DNA from: Candidatus Woesearchaeota archaeon
GTDB lineage: Archaea > Nanobdellota > Nanobdellia > Woesearchaeales > WJKL01
Direction of reading: 5' to 3'
Assembly: GCA_019322455.1 (NCBI GenBank)
Contig: JAHWIT010000030.1
Coordinates: 1-9,379 of the forward strand
Length of the DNA stretch: 9,379 nt
In this document: positions 5,390 to 9,379 of the stretch, in pieces
How the letters are laid out: every line of letters starts with the position of its first letter
Position numbering within the stretch: position 1 is the stretch's first letter
The notes under the pieces: generated by a model
Seen by the model: the letters and a program-made list of their open reading frames with translations, nothing else
Databases searched by the model: none
Told to the model about the DNA's origin: nothing
Program-made: the position numbers and the translations under genes

Positions 5390-6601
5390 ATGTTTATTCA
5401 GATATTGGTTGCTGTTTTTTGCGGGATTTGTGCAGGGATTATAACAGGCTTAATTCCTGGGATACATATTAATTTGATAAGTTTATTGCTTGTTAGTTTG
5501 TCTGGTTATTTTTTAGGATTTACTAGTCCATTGATGCTTGGTGTTTTTATTATAGCAATGGCTGTTACACATACATTTTTAGATGTAATACCTTCTGTGT
5601 TTTTAGGAGCGCCTGATGCTGATACTGCTCTTGCTGTTTTGCCTGGCCATAAATTACTGCTTAAAGGAATGGGATATGAAGCAATAAAATTGGCTACTAT
5701 TGGAAGTCTGCTTTGTTTGTGTTCTACTGTCATTATTATTCCTTTTTTGATTCCTATTGTTCCTTTGATTTATTCTTTTATTCAGCCATTTATTGGATGG
5801 ATCTTGATTATGGTTGTTGTTTTTATGATTTTAAAAGAAAATGGATTAGATAAAAAATTATGGGTAATGGTTATGTTTTTTCTTTCTGGCATATTAGGAA
5901 TAATTGTTTTAGAGATGCCTAATTTAGAGCAGCCTTTATTTCCAATGTTAAGCGGGTTATTTGGAATTTCTATATTAATTGTGTCTCTTTTTCAGAAGGT
6001 TAAAATTCCAAAACAGAGAATAACTGAGATGATTAAGATGAATAAAAAGGATGTTTTAAAGGTTATAAGTGTTGGAACATTTTCTGGAAGCTTAACTGCT
6101 TTGTTTCCTGGTTTAGGAGCTGCACAAGCAGCAATTATTGGAAGCCAGTTAATTCGGAAGATTGAGGAATATTCTTTTATTGTTTTAGTTGGTGGAATAA
6201 ATAAAGTTAATTTTGTCTTTAGTTTAGTTACTTTATTTGCTTTGGGAAAAGCTAGAAACGGAGCTGTTTTAGCTGTGCTTGAGATTTTGAAAGAAATTGA
6301 TTTAAATGGAATTATTGTTTTTTTATGCGCTGCTTTGATTACAGGGGGGATTGCTACTTTTCTTGCTTTAGGGATTACTAGAATTTTTGCTAGGTTTATT
6401 ACTAAGATTAATTATCAACTGCTTTGTATTTGTGTTATAGTTTTGATTGCTTGTTTAGTATTTTATTTTTCTTCTTGGTTAGGATTGTTTGTATTGTTTG
6501 TTTCAACAGCTGTTGGAATGATTCCTTCTTTTACTGGAGTGAAGAAAAGCAGCGCGATGGGTTGTTTATTATTGCCTGTTATATTATATTTTGTTTTATA
6601 G
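5390..6601 (+). CDS. TctA-like polytopic membrane permease (archaeal COG1784 / DUF112-TctA family)
   Basis: The 403-aa product is hydrophobic throughout, with roughly ten to twelve predicted transmembrane segments. Family signatures are TGLIPGIHINL at 19-29, the matching half-motif GTFSGSLTALFPGLGAAQAA at 229-248, and the closing GMIPSFTGVKKSSAMGCLLLPVI at 376-398. The two PG-containing motifs reflect the internal duplication of TctA-type large permease subunits, which move carboxylates using an extracytoplasmic binding protein. Archaeal members of this branch lack TctB/TctC partners and have no established substrate. No TctC-like gene is visible here; the neighbouring lipoproteins are the only candidates for an external partner, which is speculation. 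The ATG at 5390 is the first in-frame start after a stop at 5372 and has GGAG at 5378-5381. It ends overlapping the convergent CxxCxxCC gene by 6 bp. Confidence 0.85.
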   Translation: MFIQILVAVFCGICAGIITGLIPGIHINLISLLLVSLSGYFLGFTSPLMLGVFIIAMAVTHTFLDVIPSVFLGAPDADTALAVLPGHKLLLKGMGYEAIKLATIGSLLCLCSTVIIIPFLIPIVPLIYSFIQPFIGWILIMVVVFMILKENGLDKKLWVMVMFFLSGILGIIVLEMPNLEQPLFPMLSGLFGISILIVSLFQKVKIPKQRITEMIKMNKKDVLKVISVGTFSGSLTALFPGLGAAQAAIIGSQLIRKIEEYSFIVLVGGINKVNFVFSLVTLFALGKARNGAVLAVLEILKEIDLNGIIVFLCAALITGGIATFLALGITRIFARFITKINYQLLCICVIVLIACLVFYFSSWLGLFVLFVSTAVGMIPSFTGVKKSSAMGCLLLPVILYFVL

Positions 6602-7348
6602 ACTTAGAATTCTTTGTTTTATTTTGTTGAAGGATTCATTTGATAAGATATCTTTTAGGTCTAAATTAGTTTTTTGTTTATATAGTTCAGAGATGTCTAT
6701 TTTAGTAGAGTTTTGTATTCTTTTTTTAAGATGGTTTAGATCATATCCTGTTTTTGTTAATTTGATTTCATTGTTTTTTTCTAGTTTGTCCAAGAAATCC
6801 TTACAAGTCTTACCAAATATTAGGTTCATGAATCTGTAGATATATGAATCTTTGTATCTTGCAAACAAGTTTTTTCTTAATGTATTTGAGTTTATTTGGT
6901 ATTGATTGTTGATTTTTTCAAAGCCTAATTCCTGATGGAGTTCATCTATAGGCAGTTCTGCTTTGCAATGTCCAAAAGAAGATTTTAGAGTATTATTTGT
7001 TTTTAGATCTATTGGGTCTGCATATGGGCATGGAAATCCTTTGCAGATTAATGGCCTTTTTTCATAGATATCACATTTATTGTCTTGAAGTAAATTAGGA
7101 CAATGATCTGTATTAAGAGTATAATCCATTATAATTGTTTGATTATTTTTTAAGTCAAAGAAAGCATGACATGGAATTGTGTTTTCTTTTGAAAATAAGG
7201 AGATTTCCCAATCCTGAAAAACCAATATTGGAGTTGATAAAACTAATAATTTATTTCCTGTAAAATAAGGTGGATTTATGTTGGAATTATTTTCTTTTTT
7301 GAAATTTCTGCAGCAATTACCACATTTTAAACATTCAAATTTTTGCAT
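6596..7348 (-). CDS. CxxCxxCC-domain (YkgJ-type, UPF0153) metal/iron-sulfur protein
   Basis: The N-terminus FECLKCGNCC gives the signature C6-x2-C9-x2-C12-C13 of the zinc- or iron-sulfur-binding YkgJ/UPF0153 family (PF03692). Further cysteines expected for the family follow: C83 in DHCPNL, C92 in NKCDIYEKRPLICKGFPCPY, then C102, C107 and C128. The motif C-x-I-Y-x-x-R-P-x-x-C is typical. The 250-aa length is greater than minimal members; residues from about 140 on are Lys/Asn-rich and probably helical, with no recognised domain. The family's biochemical role is not established, though cluster binding is generally assumed. The ATG at 7348 has a TATA box 28 bp upstream, implying a leaderless message. 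It converges on the permease gene and is divergent from the kinase gene. Confidence 0.88.
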   Translation of the reverse strand: MQKFECLKCGNCCRNFKKENNSNINPPYFTGNKLLVLSTPILVFQDWEISLFSKENTIPCHAFFDLKNNQTIIMDYTLNTDHCPNLLQDNKCDIYEKRPLICKGFPCPYADPIDLKTNNTLKSSFGHCKAELPIDELHQELGFEKINNQYQINSNTLRKNLFARYKDSYIYRFMNLIFGKTCKDFLDKLEKNNEIKLTKTGYDLNHLKKRIQNSTKIDISELYKQKTNLDLKDILSNESFNKIKQRILSL

Positions 7349-7371
7349 ATTTTGATAAAATAAATAGAGGT

Positions 7372-7381
7372 TATTTAAATA
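7372..7381 (-). promoter_or_regulatory. TATA box of the CxxCxxCC gene
   Basis: TATTTAAATA, itself palindromic, is centred about 28 bp before the ATG at 7348 on the minus strand. The spacing matches lonB and kae1. Confidence 0.5.
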
Positions 7382-7410
7382 TAATACCTTATTATTCTAT
7401 AATATAATTA

Positions 7411-7424
7411 TCACTAGATAGTGA
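7411..7424. promoter_or_regulatory. Inverted repeat in the divergent promoter region, possible operator
   Basis: TCACTAGATAGTGA has perfect 6-bp arms around a 2-bp centre. It lies between the minus-strand TATA box at 7372-7381 and the plus-strand TATA box at 7441-7448, about 16 bp from the latter. The size suits a dimeric repressor or activator site. A chance palindrome in AT-rich DNA cannot be excluded. Confidence 0.35.
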
Positions 7425-7440
7425 ATAAAAAAACAAAAGC

Positions 7441-7448
7441 TTTATAAA
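7441..7448 (+). promoter_or_regulatory. TATA box of the kinase gene
   Basis: TTTATAAA lies 57 bp before the kinase ATG at 7505, so transcription would begin near 7470 and leave a leader of roughly 35 bases. That leader contains GGAG (7475-7478) and GGGG (7483-7486), both rather far from the ATG for an ordinary ribosome binding site. Confidence 0.5.
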
Positions 7449-7504
7449 GTTCTTATTATTAGAACCAGTATATTGGAGTAAAGGGGATAGAAAAATAGAT
7501 TAAA

Positions 7505-9379
7505 ATGACAACTAATACAGATAATGGGAAAAGTTCTACTGTAATTAAAAGAGATAGAGATTTCCCTTTTACTGGTCAAAGCATTCCATGTAGTATAGAA
7601 TATCCTAATAAAACTTTAGAAGATATAATAGAATTAACTGGAGTTCATGGAAAAGGAGGGATGGGAGTAGTATATAAGGCGATATCTCAAAAACGTAAAA
7701 AACAATTAGCAGTAAAGATTCTTGAAATAACTGAAGAAGTTGAAAACTTTGAAAAAGAAGCAGAAACTGCGAAGAAATGCAGTAAAAAGAAAGGCATAAA
7801 TATAGTACCAACTCTATCTTACGGCAGACAAATATTAAAAACATCAATAGGACCAAAAGAAGTAGCTTATATTGTCATGCCGTATATTGAACATAGAAAT
7901 CTCTCAGAAGAAAGATTACAAATTAATGAAGTTGATGAAATTGCGCTCCAACTAGCAAGAACTATTGAGGGGCTTCATGAAGAAGGAATAGTTCATAGAG
8001 ACATTAATCCAAAAAATATTTTTGTTGAAAAAAATGGAAAAACTTGGCTTGCTGATCTTGGACTTGCTAAAGATACAGAAGATAAAATAGCTGATGAAAC
8101 AGCTGCTGAAACAATTAAAGGTACACCTTGTTATATGTCTCCTCAACAGGCAAAAGGAGAAAATGTAAACCATAAAAGAGAAGAAAAAGAATTATTTGGA
8201 AAAACAGATGTTTATTCTTTTGGAAGTACTATGTATAAGTTGGCTACAGGAAAAACACCTTTTCCTGCTGCTAATGCTACATTAACTATAAAGGCTGTTC
8301 AAGATGTTAAAAATCCATTGGATGCAAGAAAAATAGATGGAAATGTTCCTGTAACTTTAAATGATATAATTGGAGAATGTACATATGCGGATGATCCAAA
8401 AAAAAGACCTACTATGAAAGAGGTAAAGCATGAATTTGAGATGCGTATTGAGTCAAAAAAATATAACACAAAAGAAGAAAGAGATAAGGTTTTAAAAGAT
8501 ACAGAAATAGGACCTAAATGGTATGACTGGCTTATTCCTGCACCTCTTCCTGGTGTGATTGCTGTATATAAATTCTTAAAAGGAAAAAACAAAAATATAG
8601 AAAAATTACTAAGAACCCATGAACTTGCTTCGTGGATCACTGATGGAAGAACAAGGAGGTTTCATCAAAAACAAGTTCTTAATTATTATAAGCAGCTTAA
8701 TATTATGGCAAATAAAGATGAAGTGCCAGCAGACGTTGATGTAATAGCTAGTATAGCAGAAAGACAATTAAGAAAAGGACCTGATCCGGAAATAGAAAGA
8801 CAAAAAATAAGAGGAATTGGATTAAAGGAAAAATGGCAGGCACAAAAATGTCTGGATAAAATAATAGATGCTGGCAATGTTTGGTTAAGGGGTGATATTG
8901 AAGATGCTGATGAACTCAGAAAGGATATTGAAGAAGAATTTAAAAAAGTTAAAAAAATGAGATGGAGAGAACAAGTTAAACCAACTTATGATCAGTTTAA
9001 TTTAATGTTAGATGGGTCTATAAAAATTCAAAAAGCTAAAAAATTATTAGACAGATGTAATGATTATATAGATCAAAGGAAAATAGGAATGGCTAAAAAA
9101 GATTATGATGATGCAATAATATTATTAAATGAAGTGCCTCGAAATCCGGTAAATCCTCATTTTGATTCTGCGGATAGCAAAGCAAAAGAAAAAAGGAAAT
9201 TATTAGATGAAGAAGGTAAACTTTTTAGAATCAAAGAGTGCATTGACAGTATGAAAGGATATGCAGAAAGTGAAGATTATGATAATGCTCATATTTTTAG
9301 CAAAGAAATAGGAGATTTAATTGATGAAACTCCAATAAGTGATAGGCGTCGTGAATTGAAACATGAATGGAGAGAGGAA
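7505..9379 (+). CDS. Hanks-type Ser/Thr protein kinase with long helical C-terminal region (3' end outside window)
   Basis: A frame of 625 codons runs off the right edge without a stop. After a 40-residue Ser/Thr-rich N-terminus, residues about 40-312 form a eukaryotic-like protein kinase: glycine loop GKGGMGVVYKA at 49-59, ATP-binding K71 in LAVKIL, E85 or E87 as helix-C glutamate, HRDINPKN at 164-171 with catalytic D166 and N171, metal-binding D184 in DLG, the GTPCYMSP activation/P+1 segment at 206-213, D235 in DVYSFG, and R301 in KKRPTM. The closest style is bacterial PknB-like kinases. N168 replaces the lysine usual in HRDxKPxN, which may lower activity. Residues 313-625 are mostly charged helices with at least three related repeats; WYDWLIPAPLPGVIAVYKF at 339-357 is the only hydrophobic stretch. 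The ATG is the first in-frame start after a stop at 7496. Substrates are unknown. Confidence 0.93.
   Translation, partial: MTTNTDNGKSSTVIKRDRDFPFTGQSIPCSIEYPNKTLEDIIELTGVHGKGGMGVVYKAISQKRKKQLAVKILEITEEVENFEKEAETAKKCSKKKGINIVPTLSYGRQILKTSIGPKEVAYIVMPYIEHRNLSEERLQINEVDEIALQLARTIEGLHEEGIVHRDINPKNIFVEKNGKTWLADLGLAKDTEDKIADETAAETIKGTPCYMSPQQAKGENVNHKREEKELFGKTDVYSFGSTMYKLATGKTPFPAANATLTIKAVQDVKNPLDARKIDGNVPVTLNDIIGECTYADDPKKRPTMKEVKHEFEMRIESKKYNTKEERDKVLKDTEIGPKWYDWLIPAPLPGVIAVYKFLKGKNKNIEKLLRTHELASWITDGRTRRFHQKQVLNYYKQLNIMANKDEVPADVDVIASIAERQLRKGPDPEIERQKIRGIGLKEKWQAQKCLDKIIDAGNVWLRGDIEDADELRKDIEEEFKKVKKMRWREQVKPTYDQFNLMLDGSIKIQKAKKLLDRCNDYIDQRKIGMAKKDYDDAIILLNEVPRNPVNPHFDSADSKAKEKRKLLDEEGKLFRIKECIDSMKGYAESEDYDNAHIFSKEIGDLIDETPISDRRRELKHEWREE
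8846..9337 (+). repeat. TPR-like helical repeats in the kinase C-terminus
   Basis: Three segments share a pattern: GDIEDADELRKDI (463-475), KDYDDAIILLNEV (532-544) and EDYDNAHIFSKEI (590-602). The consensus is x-D-[IY]-[ED]-[DN]-A-x-x-[LF]-x-x-[DE]-[IV]. Each follows another helix rich in Lys and Leu/Ile, with periods of about 69 and 58 residues. The pattern resembles the second helix of tetratricopeptide-type repeats, which bind proteins. The units are irregular, so this is not a firm TPR call, and more may lie beyond the window. Confidence 0.5.

Noticed and set aside
5390..6601. Complete TctABC tripartite transporter
   Set aside because: Only the large TctA-like subunit is seen; no TctB four-helix protein or TctC binding protein is present, and the branch matches partnerless archaeal members.
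7505..8440. Kinase as Bud32, the KEOPS partner of Kae1
   Set aside because: Bud32 is a small kinase of roughly 200-250 residues without a GxGGMGVVYKA loop or a P+1 segment of this kind; this one is a PknB-like Hanks kinase, and it is 6 kb from kae1.
7605..8877. Minus-strand frames inside the kinase region
   Set aside because: They are shadows of the uninterrupted 625-codon plus-strand kinase frame with its full set of kinase motifs.
1..9379. CRISPR arrays, insertion sequences, tRNA genes, phage or integrase signatures
   Set aside because: No regularly spaced repeats, transposase motifs, tRNA cloverleafs or attachment duplications were seen on either strand by reading.

Overview
The window looks like a chromosomal piece from an AT-rich archaeon. 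The evidence is an archaeal-type Kae1 (not bacterial TsaD), a membrane-anchored archaeal LonB protease, a stand-alone TFB-like zinc ribbon, a COG1784-type TctA-like permease, and TATA boxes placed about 28-30 bp before many start codons. The low GC, short intergenic gaps and small lipoproteins suggest a DPANN lineage such as Woesearchaeota or Pacearchaeota. That placement is inference and was not tested.

Layout. Bases 1 to about 327 are the 3' end of a 23S rRNA gene, followed by a T-rich terminator. Kae1 (458-1444, +) follows, facing a minus-strand pair: LonB (1708-3579) and a 56-aa zinc-ribbon protein (1473-1643). From a 79-bp divergent promoter region, a plus-strand cell-envelope cluster runs from 3659 to 6601. 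It encodes a 54-aa two-helix membrane protein, a cupredoxin-fold lipoprotein, a membrane-anchored OB-fold protein, a second cupredoxin-fold lipoprotein and a ten-or-more-helix TctA-like permease. A CxxCxxCC (YkgJ-type) metal-binding protein (6596-7348, -) converges on the permease and overlaps it by 6 bp. Finally, a Hanks-type Ser/Thr protein kinase with a long helical C-terminal region starts at 7505 and runs off the right edge; it is open for 625 codons.

How the genes fit together. Kae1, LonB and rRNA are housekeeping functions (tRNA t6A modification, membrane proteolysis, translation). The most unusual part is the envelope cluster. Both cupredoxin-like lipoproteins keep the fold signature and the first histidine but appear to have lost the Cys and second His that make a copper site, and they flank an OB-fold domain predicted to lie outside the cell. 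The kinase is also noteworthy: it has most Hanks motifs but Asn replaces the catalytic-loop Lys, and it carries at least three related C-terminal helical repeats.
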